DNA from: Diplonema papillatum
Taxonomy: Eukaryota > Euglenozoa > Diplonemea > Diplonemida > Diplonemidae
Length of the DNA: 64,000 nt
NCBI GenBank assembly: GCA_030068145.1
Contig: JAPJBO010000049.1
Span: forward strand, 372,001 to 436,000
Reading direction: 5' to 3'
A program made the position numbers and the translations under genes. Each line of letters starts with the position of its first letter. Position 1 is the first letter of the stretch. The notes beneath the pieces are model-generated. The model did not search any database. It was not told the DNA's origin and saw only the letters and a list, made by a program, of their open reading frames with translations. Positions 52,816 to 63,832 of this stretch are shown piece after piece.

Positions 52816-53675
52816 AAGAAATTCGCTTTTTGTTGGGATGACGCTCTTTGAGCTGCTGGACTGCGCGCGCCCCACACGACCAGACCACAACGAGTGTGCC
52901 TGCTGCAGTTTTCCTCGCACAGTTGTGGCAAAAAAAAGGAGAACGGAACGTCAAGTGAAAACATAAAAAAAAAAAAAAAAACAAAAAAGGGAAACATCCG
53001 CTTCGCCTTCTCTGGAATGTTTTCCTTTTCTATTTTCCGTGGTTTTGTCCAAATTCCTGGACGAATTTGAAAAGAATCGCTCGCTTTTTTTTTTTTTATG
53101 TGCACGAGACAAGGGGGCTGAACTGGGGAATTGAAAGAGAACGGGTCGAAAAAAAAAAAAAGAGGTCTGAATGAGGAGGACGCGGGTCCTGACGTTCGAC
53201 AGGGGTCGTGATGAACACCGGAACAACAGGAATGCTTTTTTTTTTCGCGTTCTCTCTTGAACACTAAACCCCCTCCGCGATTCGGTCACAGCAACGCCAC
53301 CAAGCTCCGCCAAGAGAACGTGACAGTATTCTTTGGTGACCACAGATACATTTGGCTGTCGCGCCACACCGTCAAAACAGGTGTTGTATTGCTTCTTTTC
53401 GGTACCTGTGCCGACAGCTGGAGGGAGAGAAGCTTTCGAGACTCGAGGGGGGGTAAAAAATACGGGAATTGGGGGGGGGTGAAACTTCTTTAATTTTTCA
53501 ATTTCTTTTTAGAAAGCGAACACCCCCCCCCCGCCAAGCCACCCGCCACGCCTCCTCTTCACGGCCATTTGCACGTAGAGCTCTGGGCGAAGACAGAGGC
53601 TTCGCACTTGCGGTTCTGGCATTGCCTGGCAGGGGGAAAACAAATAAGCAGCGAGTAAAAGGGAAAAAAAAATTT
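52816..53675. other. Gene-free stretch with homopolymer runs
   Basis: Several A or T tracts of 10-17 nt and G/C runs; no ORF of coding character on either strand. It lies downstream of alpha-tubulin. Confidence 0.5.
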
Positions 53676-53812
53676 TGTTGAACGCTTACGCCCGCCACTA
53701 AACCCAGGGTTACCTGTGTTTCGTGTGGGCTACAGCACATTTACCTCCTTTGATCTATCGCAACTGGCAGCCTCCTCAAGCATTTCCTACAAAGCAGGTG
53801 CTTATACAAAAA
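53676..53812 (+). repeat. Dispersed repeat family A copy, 3' of alpha-tubulin
   Basis: Partial copy from TGTTGAACGCTTACGCCCGC to GCAGGTGCTTATACAAAAAG, 150 bp beyond the tubulin stop and antisense to it. It could lie in the 3' UTR. Confidence 0.88.
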
Positions 53813-53962
53813 GAAAAAGTAAAGAGAGAGGGAAAATGGCGTTTCCTGTGAAACAGGGCGGTGCCACGCTGCGGGAAAAAGAAAAGCATCGGGGGGGGTG
53901 GGGGTCGGAAGAGGGAAAGAGAAAAAGGAACACGGAGGAGGAAGCCCGCTTTGTTCGCGCGA

Positions 53963-55384
<1,422 letters not shown>

Positions 55385-55489
55385 TCATGTTTAACAATGC
55401 AATACATTGTTGGAACCAAAACTTAGTGGTTGCGACGATCCGAGCTGTTGCTTGTTCGTGAGGTTCAGCCATGTACGGGTTTTATGGTC

Positions 55490-55785
55490 GGTGGGTGAGG
55501 GCTGGGATGGAAAGCTGTACTGCATCGGGCCAGAAGTCATCTCATGCTTGAGCCGACCGGACACAAGCCGGCACCTTGCACGCATTTCTCCCGCACCATC
55601 GAGCCGGCATTTCGATAGCATTATGGTGAGGGCTGGGATGGAAAGCTGTACTGCATCGGGCCAGAAGTCATCTCATGCTTGAGCCAGGATTATTTTCCTG
55701 GCCCCGGACCTGACACAAGCCGGCACCTTGCACGCATTTCTCCCGCACCATCGAGCCGGCATTTCGATAGCATTACGGGGTAGAG
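55490..55785 (+). repeat. Direct duplication of about 130-155 bp upstream of alpha-tubulin
   Basis: GTGAGGGCTGGGATGGAAAG, CATCGGGCCAGAAGTCATCT, ACACAAGCCGGCACCTTGCA and GAGCCGGCATTTCGATAGCA occur twice in the same order. The second unit has about 24 extra bases near its middle. Confidence 0.9.
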
Positions 55786-56002
55786 GAATTCCGGCAGCGC
55801 TGAAGCATTGTTGCTCGGGAGAAAAAACGTGTGATCAGAGAACGGAGCTCGAGGAAAAATGACGTGCGGGCAGGTGGGATCGGAAGGAAAAGAAAACAGA
55901 AGAAGAAAGCAAGACGTGGGCTAGGCAAGACGGAACAATTTTGCGCGGGATGCTCACGCAAAGAACGGATGATGATGGAATGGGGACGGGGAGGGGGAAC
56001 GG

Positions 56003-56220
56003 AAGAACGTGCTTGGAATGGTATAGGCTCAACATAGCGTGCGTCCACCGTGGTTCGGTCACGGACACATCAGGCAAACCATCTCAGCACGGAAGCTGAG
56101 TGTCTACAGACATGACAACGATGCGCGCCAGGCGGCTGTCCGTAGCTCGTCACACCATGCTACGCAGCACAGGCAAATCGGTTTTAGGAGAAGCCCCCCC
56201 ATACGGCCGTGTCCGAGTAA
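56003..56220 (+). repeat. Dispersed repeat family B copy
   Basis: Diverged copy: GAACGTGCTTGGAATGGTAT, GGTTCGGTCACGGACACATC, GAGTGTCTACAGACATGACA and GGCGGCTGTCCGTAGCTCGT. Confidence 0.75.
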
Positions 56221-56394
56221 TTCGTTGACTGCACTACCCTGAGCCCAAATCCTGGACGTGGTTTCAGGTGGCACATTGGCAAATGATCATGATCAGAAGG
56301 TCCTACTTGGACGGTGCAGTTCCTCACACATTGCGCGTGGTCAAAAACTCGAGGCGCCCGCGTGCCACCCTTCCGGAAGAAACTACGCCAACGC

Positions 56395-56585
56395 GCGGCA
56401 AGACAGCGCATGCTGGGGGTTGCTGGGGGTTGCGGTTGTATGGTTTCCATACACCTGCGCGATAGAAAACGCATCAGCGGTCGCCTCGACATCTCGTACA
56501 GCTCACTCGTTGAGTTGATTCACTCAAAAGCAGCTCTACTCCACGCGATTGGCAGTGACCCAGAAAATGACACACACACACACAC
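56395..56585 (+). repeat. Repeat with an inverted partner at 61,652-61,866
   Basis: GGCAAGACAGCGCATGCTG, TGGTTTCCATACACCTGCGC, GATAGAAAACGCATCAGCGG and GTACAGCTCACTCGTTGAGT recur inverted near 61,700-61,866. Either two copies of one family or the arms of a 5.5-kb unit. A (CA)n run follows. Confidence 0.75.
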
Positions 56586-56659
56586 AACACACACACACAC
56601 CCAGCGGCAGCAGCTGGAACGAAGACGAGGCGCAACAACTACCAGCTGTCATAGGGTGT

Positions 56660-56737
56660 TCAGCTGATCCACGGCGCAACCGGCGCGGCGCGAGTCTTTT
56701 TTGTCGCCACCTCCAGCTTTGGAGGTTTTCGTTCCAG
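56660..56737 (-). CDS. Lysine-rich protein, possible exon 3
   Basis: Acceptor ATATCAG|C, 25 codons rich in Lys, Pro and Ala, then TGA. Supported by phase and composition only. Confidence 0.35.
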   Translation of the reverse strand: MERKPPKLEVATKKTRAAPVAPWIS

Positions 56738-58605
56738 CTGATATATGAGCCAGTCCACCCCTATTTCCTGGAAGTGCGTCGAACTGCCTGCTCCTGTCTA
56801 TCACAGTCAGCAGTCTAACAGCCGGGGGTGGCATGATATCGGACTAACAGCCGGGGGTGGCATATTTTCGGACAAGCTGGTTCCGAAAGGTGGGAGCCTT
56901 TCTTGGTTGAATACTTCGTGCGGCCACGTTTGAGAGTCAGAAGGTTGTCCCTTCTTCTCGCCTCGTTCTTCGGATGTTTCGCTCCAGCTCATATCAGGCA
57001 AGCTGGTTCCGAAGGCGGAAGCCTTACACCAATCGACAGCCTAGAAGTTGGTGCGGCACAAGGGCGGCCGGAGGAACGGAGGCAATCGTGTTCTTCTCTC
57101 CCGCTGGTTCACCGGCTCACCTTCTTCTTGACGACTCTCTTCACGATTTTTTTGGTCTTCAGCACGGCCCCCTCGGCGGGCGCCTGCTGCGGCTGCTGCT
57201 GCTGTTCCGCTGCCGCGACTCTTCGACGCGCAGCTTCGGCGAGTGCAGCCTTCGTTGCGTCGCAGTTGACGTCTCCGAGCGGCCTGTCTTGGTTCTCGTA
57301 GATGTCGTGCGCCGTCGCTGTCCCGATGCGGTACTTTCGCTTCTTCTTCAACCCGTGGCGCATTCTCATCAGCTTTCCGCACACCAAGTGCCCTCGCGTT
57401 GGCGCCTGATTTTATTAGAGTTATAGCTCGCTTGAGAATCCGGGATTTTAGAGTCTCCGGGTGACCGTCGTCGAATGGGTTCTTTTATAGCTAATACGTA
57501 GGGGGCATGCATGGCTTCGTTCGTACACGTTACTTGCTTGCTTTGGCATGTTGATCGTTTCGTATCGCAGATTGCTAACACAAAGTTAAACACTTCTGCA
57601 AGATTTGATGGGCCCAGCCATCCAGTCAGTCTCAAGATCCAACTCATAAGTCCAAGCCATGGGTCCGAGTGTTGGGTCCTAGTCATGGGTCCAAGCCATG
57701 GGTCCAAGCCAAGGGTCCAAGTGTTGGGTCCTAGTCATGGTCCAAGCCATGGGTCCAAGCCAAGGGTCCAAGTGTTGGGTCCTAGTCATGGGTCCAAGCC
57801 ATGGGTCCAAGCCAAGGGTCCAAGTGTTGGGTCCTAGTCATGGTCCAAGCCATGGGTCCAAGCCAAGGGTCCAAGTGTTGGGTCCTAGTCATGGTCCAAG
57901 CCATGGGTCCAAGCCAAGGGTCCAAGTGTTGGGTCCTAGTCATGGGTCCAAGCCATGGGTCCAAGCCAAGGGTCCAAGTGTTGGGTCCTAGTCATGGGTC
58001 CAAGCCATGGGTCCAAGCCATGGGTCCAAGCCAAGGGTCCAAGTGTTGGGTCCTAGTCATGGGTCCAAGCCATGGGTCCAAGCCATGGGTCCAAGCCAAG
58101 GGTCCAAGTGTTGGGTCCTAGTCATGGTCCAAGCCACAGGCCCGAGTCATGGGTTCCCCCGAGCAGGGTCAGGTTGATATATGGATACGTAGGGAACCGT
58201 TTGCGATTCGTTTGGTTGAAGCCGAATAAAAACACTGTTCCGGAGTGACACAACCCCTAAGTTTCTCACACGGAGTGGATCGATGTGTTGTTTTCTCACT
58301 CAGGACTTTTGACCTGTTGTGTTTGTGTGATTTGGATTTGGGGATAGGGGAAGACCCGCATGACCTCACGTCCGTTCAACACGTGGTTCGGTAGTTACAG
58401 CACTTGGGATCCCGTCTGTTCTTTGTCGGGCAGCATCGTCGAGGATTTCCTTTCAAGCTGGCGCTTATGTAAAAGAAAACGCGCCGAAACGCACCCCACA
58501 ACAGAAGAAGTCACACACCGTTACGCGCACCGGCTCGATGCCTTCCTTAGCTGCCTTCTCCTGCCCCGCCCTTTTCTTCTTCCTGGCGACCGTCTTCGAT
58601 ACCAT
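56660..58605 (-). CDS. Small lysine-rich protein, three-exon model
   Basis: Exons 58,605-58,519 (MVSKTVARKKKRAGQEKAAK), 57,372-57,121 (LMRMRHGLKKKRKYRIGTAT, then an Ala/Gln-rich helix and KKIVKRVVKKK) and 56,737-56,660 (LERKPPKLEVATKK to PWIS and TGA). All joins are phase 0 with consensus GT-AG sites; exon 2 ends in AAG|GTGAGC. The product would be 138 residues, strongly basic, as expected for a ribosomal, nucleolar or DNA-binding protein; I do not recognise the family. Exon 1 follows a plausible trans-splice AG (TGGTTCAG). Intron 1 holds a minisatellite and a family C repeat near its donor. The third exon is the weakest part: if it is wrong, the second frame would read on to TGA at 57,109. 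Confidence 0.5.
57121..57372 (-). CDS. Lysine-rich protein, exon 2
   Basis: Acceptor GCGGAAAG|C, donor AAG|GTGAGC, 84 codons. An internal ATG at 57,369 could instead start a shorter protein if the AG is a trans-splice site. Confidence 0.55.
57408..57490 (+). repeat. Dispersed repeat family D copy
   Basis: TTATTAGAGTTATAGCTCGC, TTGAGAATCCGGGATTTTAG and GTCTCCGGGTGACCGTCGTC, shared with 12,305, 32,268 and 61,128. Confidence 0.75.
57640..58140 (+). repeat. About 52-bp minisatellite in an intron
   Basis: About nine units, each made of GTCCTAGTCATGGGTCCAAG, one or two CCATGGGTCCAAG steps, CCAAGGGTCCAAGTGTTGG. Both strands stay open across it and give spurious repeat peptides (HGSKPRVQVLGPS). Confidence 0.95.
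58275..58474 (+). repeat. Dispersed repeat family C copy, antisense near a donor
   Basis: ATGTGTTGTTTTCTCACTCA, CATGACCTCACGTCCGTTCA and AAGCTGGCGCTTATGTAAAA. On the transcribed strand it begins about 44 nt after the donor of the lysine-rich protein's exon 1. Confidence 0.88.
58519..58605 (-). CDS. Lysine-rich protein, exon 1
   Basis: ATG at 58,605, 29 codons to EGIEPVRVT, donor ACG|GTGTGT. An antisense family C repeat starts about 44 nt into the intron. Confidence 0.5.
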
Positions 58606-58686
58606 TGTTGGGAGTGGCGGTGTGTGTTTTTTTTCTTCGCCTGAACCATTTTGACGGTGCACATTTTAGATTGCCAATAACATCCA

Positions 58687-58959
58687 CTAGACATTTAGGA
58701 CGCCTCCCTGTATATTGTATAAGACGCCTCCCTGGCAGACGTATGCGTTGTCTACGACAAATGTTATTTCTTCAGCTTCCTCAAGACTGAATCCGGGGTT
58801 GGGTTCGAAAGCCAAAGCCTCTCGGAAAGCTTTAAGCACGCCCGCCTTGAGCTCGGGGTGCAACAGCTCGCTGTACATATTAATGAAATCTAGCGTGCTG
58901 GGAGAGAGAGGGCTTTCAAACGCGTGTAGTTCTGCTTCATGCGGCCGCAGTTTGGCCAT
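58687..58959 (-). CDS. Unidentified 90-residue ORF
   Basis: ATG-initiated, MAKLRPHEAELHAFESPLSP, then MYSELLHPELKAGVLKAFRE and EEAEEITFVVDNAYVC. It has an acidic, helical character unlike the surrounding repeats. The last 20 codons include a short direct repeat (AGGGAGGCGTC twice) and may not be coding; a donor GTCTGC after DNAY is possible. It could be a small gene or a first exon. No family recognised. Confidence 0.4.
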   Translation of the reverse strand: MAKLRPHEAELHAFESPLSPSTLDFINMYSELLHPELKAGVLKAFREALAFEPNPGFSLEEAEEITFVVDNAYVCQGGVLYNIQGGVLNV

Positions 58960-58969
58960 TTTCAGTCAT

Positions 58970-60005
58970 GCTGGCGCTGCTCTTGGGCAATTTGCAGTCG
59001 TTCAAGCGCCGTTCTTTGGACATTTGCAGTCGTTCTAGCGCCGCTCTTTGGCCGACCGCCGTCATTCAGGCTCTATGGGCATTTGTAGTCGTTCTAGCGG
59101 CATTATTTGGTCATTGGGAGTCGTTCTGGCGCCGCTCCTTGGCCATTTGCTGGCATTCTGGCACAGTCGTTCTGGTACCGCTCTATGGCCGTTCACTGTC
59201 ATTCTGGTACCGCTCGTTGGTCATTGGCTGTCCTTCCTGGGCGATCTCCGGCCAGTTGCAGTCGTTCTCGTTCCGCAGTTTGGCCATTGCAGTCGTTTTA
59301 GCGCCGCTCTTGGTCCGTCATTCAGGTGTGGCTCATGGGCATTTGTGGTCATTTTAGCGCCGTTCGTTGGTCATAGGCAGTCATTCTAGTGCCGCTTGCT
59401 GGTCATTGGCTGTCATTCTGGGGGCGATCTCTGGCAATCTGCAGTCGTTCTGGCGCATTTTGGCCATTGGCTGGCATTCTGGCACAGTCATTCTGGTACC
59501 GCTCTATGGCCGTTCGCTATCATTCTGGTGCCGCTCTTTGGTCATTGGCTGTCATTCCTGGGCGGTCTCCAGCCTGTTGCAGTCGTTCTCGCGCCGCCAA
59601 AGAGCGGCACCAGAATGACAGTCAACAGCCACAGAGTGGTACGAGAACGACAGCAAATGTCTAAATCACCTTGCTTGAGGGACGGCAAATGACCGCAGAA
59701 CGGTGCCAGACTGACAGCCAATGACCAGCAAACGGCACTAGAATGACTGCCGGCGACCAAAGAACGGAGCTAGAATGACCACAAATGCCCAAAGAGCCGC
59801 GTCTGAATGACAGCGAACCGCCAAAGAGCGGTACTAGAGCGACTGCAAATGTCCAAAGCACCTTTGTTTGAAGGACGGCAAACGACTGCAGAACGGTGCC
59901 AGAATGACAGCCAATGGCCAAGGATTGGCACCAGAACGACTGCCAATCGCCAGAGATCGTCCCAACAATGACAGCCAATGAATGACCAGCAAGCGGCACC
60001 AGAAT
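58970..60005. repeat. Diverged minisatellite with reversal of direction near 59,595
   Basis: Units of about 30-40 bp built from TCATTGGCTGTCATTCTGG and TGCCGCTCTTTGG run forward to about 59,592. Beyond that the complement CCAAAGAGCGGCACCAGAAT runs to 60,005. The two halves form a large imperfect inverted repeat. Unit-to-unit identity is moderate. Confidence 0.85.
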
Positions 60006-60109
60006 TAACGAACAGCGTGACACGTGAATGGTATCGTTTGGCTGAACAGGAAACTGTCCAAACCTGTCAAAGAATCCTGATCAATCACCAGGCAAAGACA
60101 GTTGGATAA

Positions 60110-60960
60110 ACAACAAAGACTGCCTGCGTCGGCCGCGCTTGTCTTCTGCGGATCCTACTATCCAGTAGCGTCTTATCCCTGCTTCGCAAACAAAAGTGCG
60201 TCCTTCTTGTGGAGTGCTTCAGAGGCTGCTTTCAAAATGACGGAAAGCCGTCCATCCGCTCCAGATATTGCGAGGTCACGACTCCTTTTTTCCGGCTTCC
60301 CATGGAGGAGCTCCTCCATGATATTTTGGGTGCTATCTTCGGCGACGACGACCGGGGGCGGGGATTTGGAGGTGTGCCCTGCAATCCAACGCATGACTTA
60401 CGCTCCTTATGCAATTGTTTGGGAATAGCCTTGAGGTAAGGGACCTGCGTTGAGAGCGGTAAGTTCTTGGCGCGGTTGAAGGCGGCAAGCTTATCCATCG
60501 CAGCACTTTGGGAGGTGCCGGCGAAAGAAGCTGCTTCGAGCTGCTCCTGAAGGAGGTGGTGATACAAGTGCTTGCAGACGAAGCCGACATCGTGCTGCGA
60601 CTTATCCACCTGCGTAAGGACGAGGTGTTCTGTGAGCTGTTTTCAACTGTCAGTGACCTCCTTCGGCAGGGATGTTCGCGTCAGGTGGGGCTCCTCGGCG
60701 AACCCCATCTCAATACTGGAGGCGACGGCGTAGGCAAACTCTTCGCGCACCTTTGCGGAGGATTTGCTGAAGTTCTTCTCAACGAAAAAGTGGACGTCGT
60801 CGTGGAGGCGGCAAAGCATATCTTCTACGTGGCACGAGACGCGGTATTTAAGGCCCATGCTCAAAAGATCGCGAAGTTCGCCATGGCATTTGATGTGTTC
60901 GGTTGAGCAGAAGACGTGGCCGTTGTGCAAGGCTTCCTGGGCGCTGGACTCGATCTTGAC
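60110..60960 (-). pseudogene. Retroelement remnant upstream of an RT domain
   Basis: From 60,960 leftward the minus strand reads HNGHVFCSTEHIKCHGELRD and LLSMGLKYRV, then, after a stop and frame change, VDKSQHDVGFVCKHLYHHLL and PYLKAIPKQLHK. In a third frame it reads MRWIAGHTSKSPPPVVVAED, like the RFIAG-type block before the RT fingers of several protist retroelements. At least two frameshifts break it. Family placement is tentative. Confidence 0.5.
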
Positions 60961-61127
60961 GACGCAATGGCAGGTGACACGTGCTTAAAAGAACTCCAGA
61001 CACAGCCTGCTGTGTCTACCGGTGTGTTGAATGTATGTGCTCCACTCTTGCCCTCGACACGCAGCTACATGTTGCCACCTGTTGCTACCGCGTGTCAAGT
61101 GCAAAAGGCCTGCTTACCCCGTCTTTC

Positions 61128-61535
61128 TAGAGTACAAATTCGCTTTGAGATCCGGGGATTCATAGTCTCCGGGTGACCATTGTCGAAAAGGTTCCTTTGA
61201 GGTATATTAGTGTGCGTATCGTATCTGCGGTAGTGGCGGTACGTGTGCTTTGTGCGTGCGTCTTATTAGCCTGTTGCCGACTGGTTCGACTTATTTTAGC
61301 GCGCGCTCTTATTTCCTATGTGTCTTGCCATTTCCGTGGCTGTTGCGACCGACACCGAGTTCACGTCCACGATTTCTAGCGTTTATTGTGGTTTAGAGGT
61401 TCGGTGTTTTAGGGTCTCCTCCTCCTGGTCGGTAGGTGGGTAGTATGAGGGAAGTAGGTATGAGTATACACTTTAACTACGGCTAGCCATGTTTGTAAGT
61501 TGCGACCGACACCAAGAAGAAATTCGCTTGGAATT
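61128..61535 (+). repeat. Family D repeats, two subtypes in a row
   Basis: The TCTCCGGGTGACC subtype (61,128-61,200) is followed by GACTGGTTCGACTTATTTTAG (compare 32,410), and then by the TTTAACTACGGCTAGCC subtype (61,378-61,532). Confidence 0.75.
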
Positions 61536-61651
61536 TAGTCTTGGGCCCCCCGCGCGCGTGCATGTTGATTTCTAGCGTTATTTCTGTGCGATGTTCTCGC
61601 AGGATCGTCGGGATGCCAGCGAGTACCCACAGCCACACAAGCGTGGCGGGA

Positions 61652-61866
61652 CGTGTGTGTCATTTTCTGGCTGCCAAGTGGCAAGATCGCGTGGAGTAGA
61701 GGTCTGCCGTTCTTCGACTGCACCCTGGGACTGGCAGCTGCTTTTGAGTGAATCAACTCAACGAGTGAGCTGTACGAGATGTCGAGGCGACCGCTGATGC
61801 GTTTTCTATCGCGCAGGTGTATGGAAACCATACAACCGCAAACCACAGCATGCGCTGTCTTGCCGT
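61652..61866 (-). repeat. Inverted partner of 56,395-56,585
   Basis: GTGTGTCATTTTCTGGCTGC, GAATCAACTCAACGAGTGAG, CGCTGATGCGTTTTCTATCG and CAGCATGCGCTGTCTTGCC are the complement of the left copy in reverse order. Confidence 0.75.
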
Positions 61867-62097
61867 GCGTATCGACGGGCACCGAGTTCAGTAGCACAAA
61901 AAAGTAACGCGAAAAAAAAGGAGGACGGAGAAGAAGAAAAAAGTAACGGGTGCAGCTCTCTCTCTTCTCTTTTTTTCACTCCCCCTTTCTTTTTCTGCTT
62001 CCAGACGGTGCGTATTTAGCCTTTTTTTTTCCCCCCCCGCTCGGCGTACTTACAATTCACGGTATACTTTTTGTTCGACTCTGTTGGATATCCTCGC

Positions 62098-62215
62098 TCC
62101 TGGCTGTTTGTAGCTCGCCACAGCCAGGATCACCCGTGCTACTAGAGCACAGGCGAATCCGTCACGGGGAGAAGACCCCTACAACCGTGTCTGAGCAATC
62201 AGTTGAAAAACTCAG
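62098..62215 (+). repeat. Dispersed repeat family B, 3' part
   Basis: CTGTTTGTAGCTCGCCACAG to AGAAGACCCCTACAACCGTG. The rest of 61,870-62,637 shows no gene. Confidence 0.75.
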
Positions 62216-62637
62216 GGCGCTCGCCCTGATTGTGACTGCGACTCACTAGGCAGCACTGACGGGAACGGGGATGATCGCTTAGAAAAACAAAAGAAAGGTC
62301 GATGATGCCGGCGAGCTGAAGGGCTGATGTGATGCGCCCAAATAAAAACAGCCCGAGGGGGAGTCCAGATACCGCCACCCCCTTCTAAACCCAAAGTGAT
62401 TTGCCGCTGCGAGCGCACGAACGTGCGCCCGCGAGACGGGCTACGGAATACTTTTCATCTAAAAGGAGAGATGTTGCGCGTTCCCGAGAGAATTAGCCCC
62501 CCTCATCCCGTGTTTTCGTTTCTTCGCTTTTTTGGTTTCTTCTTCCTCTGCTGATTTTTTTCATTCATTTGTAATCTTTCGGATCGCTCTCGTGAAAGGG
62601 CAAAAACGAATGCGAGAGCATCTCAAGCGTCGGAAGC

Positions 62638-62697
62638 TTAGTCGAAGAGGCCGAACTCACCCATGTCCTCGTCGGTGTCCTCAGCCGGCTCGGCGGC
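62638..62697 (-). CDS. RPP1: Second RPP1, last exon
   Basis: Acceptor CCACACAG|G, 19 codons and TAA. Confidence 0.9.
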   Translation of the reverse strand, partial: AAEPAEDTDEDMGEFGLFD

Positions 62698-63317
62698 CTG
62701 TGTGGAGGCGTATTTTTTTTTTTTTTTTGGAACGATGCCGTAGACATGTCAGTACAAAAAACGAAAGTTGGCATCGTTGGAACCTGTCATGTAAAGATAC
62801 AATGCGGATAGAATGCAAGTAGTTTTGTATAAGCACCTGCTTTGTAGGAAATGCTTGAGGAGACTGCCAGTTGCGATAGATCAAAGGAGGTAAATGTGCT
62901 GTAGCCCACACGAAACACAGCTAAATCTGGGTTTAGTGGCGGGCGTAAGCGTTCAACAAAAAAGACCCGCTTTGTAGTTGTATTGGTTTTTCCCCCTCTA
63001 GGCTCCTTCGAAATGAGCACAAGGCAGTCCCTCGAGTATTTTCGCATTTCCCGTGGTAGGGCAACCTGCGAGATTGCTAGCTTTGGTTTGTGCGTATGCC
63101 GAAGCAGCCGGAGACAGCAGGCGCAGGGGGCAGGTCTTGCTTACTTTTCTTTCTTCATGGAGACCCGCCCCCGGCATCCCGACTGTCCAATCACGGCCGC
63201 GATACTTTACTGGTTATGAAAAGAACAAAAACACACCGCAGCCGGCTTCGCGTCCTCCTTCTTGTCAGCCGCGGCAGCAGCAGGGGCAGCCGCACCGCCT
63301 CCACCTCCGACAGCGAT
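62638..63317 (-). CDS. RPP1: Second ribosomal protein P1 gene, last two exons
   Basis: Exon 63,317-63,237 encodes IAVGGGGGAAAPAAAAADKK and EDAKPAA, and exon 62,697-62,638 encodes AAEPAEDTDEDMGEFGLFD and TAA. Intron positions and phase match the complete gene at 48,811-51,845; the hinge differs by a few residues (ADKKEDAK in place of AKEDAK) and one Ala in the last exon. The first acceptor ends a (CA)n run. The two upstream exons would lie beyond 64,000, so the gene is cut by the window end. The paralogue keeps the unusual GEFGLFD end. Confidence 0.88.
62825..63046 (-). repeat. Dispersed repeat family A, complete copy, in the second RPP1 intron
   Basis: Reverse-orientation copy, GTATAAGCACCTGCTTTGTA to GGCAGTCCCTCGAGTATTTT, 222 bp. 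It lies in the sense direction about 190 nt from the donor, so it differs in position and direction from the copy in the paralogous intron; the two insertions are independent. Confidence 0.9.
63237..63317 (-). CDS. RPP1: Second RPP1, hinge exon
   Basis: Acceptor (CA)nCAG|A, donor GCG|GTGTGT, 27 codons. Confidence 0.88.
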
Positions 63318-63832
63318 CTGTGTGTGTGTGTGTGTGTGTGTTGCGGACTCATTTTAACGTGGCGCCCCCCTGAACGAGAGTGTGCCCACGCATGGTTCCC
63401 TTCTAGGTTACGGCTGATGCCCCCCCCGGCTGCTGGTGGGGGCTGGCGTCTCCTGCGAGCCCGGGTGACGCCTGAGGCTGCGCGACCCTTCGTTTTGACT
63501 CTCTCGGCGCTGCTCCTGTTCATGGAGTCGGCGGTGTTCGGCTTCTGGAAGCGGGCTCCGTTCGCTGCGTCGCTCGCTCGTCTCCCTCGTTTCTCGCCCC
63601 ATCGGCCGCTCGTGCAGGCCTTCCGCGTTTGGCGGTCTAACCGGGTTTCGCGGTGCCTCCCTTCGTGTTCGCTCTCTGCGGGGATCCTCAGGCTTTTGCG
63701 GTCTCACCCAGCCGGCCCAGGCTCGCGACCATCCCATGGGGTACACTTCCTCTGGTTGGTTAGTCGCGGCCCATGCTAGATGCTGCGGGAAAAGCGGTGT
63801 CTCCTCCGTTGAGGGAGGGCAGCTCTGCACGT
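63318..63832. other. Intron or intergenic, no feature
   Basis: GC-rich stretch with an open minus-strand frame (63,408-63,830) full of Arg/Glu/Pro. No recognisable product; it lies in the presumed intron of the second RPP1 gene. Confidence 0.4.

Noticed and set aside
57511..58121. ORFs of repeated HGSKPRVQVLGPS-type peptides
   Set aside because: Both strands of the 52-bp minisatellite are open by virtue of its sequence, and it lies in an intron.
57640..58140. Possible CRISPR-like array
   Set aside because: Units are contiguous without unique spacers, and the window is eukaryotic; it is a minisatellite. The 43-bp array at 10,128 was rejected on the same grounds.
63408..63830. 140-codon Arg/Glu/Pro-rich ORF at the right edge
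   Set aside because: Composition of a shadow frame, in the presumed intron of the second RPP1 gene; no start or splice context supports it.
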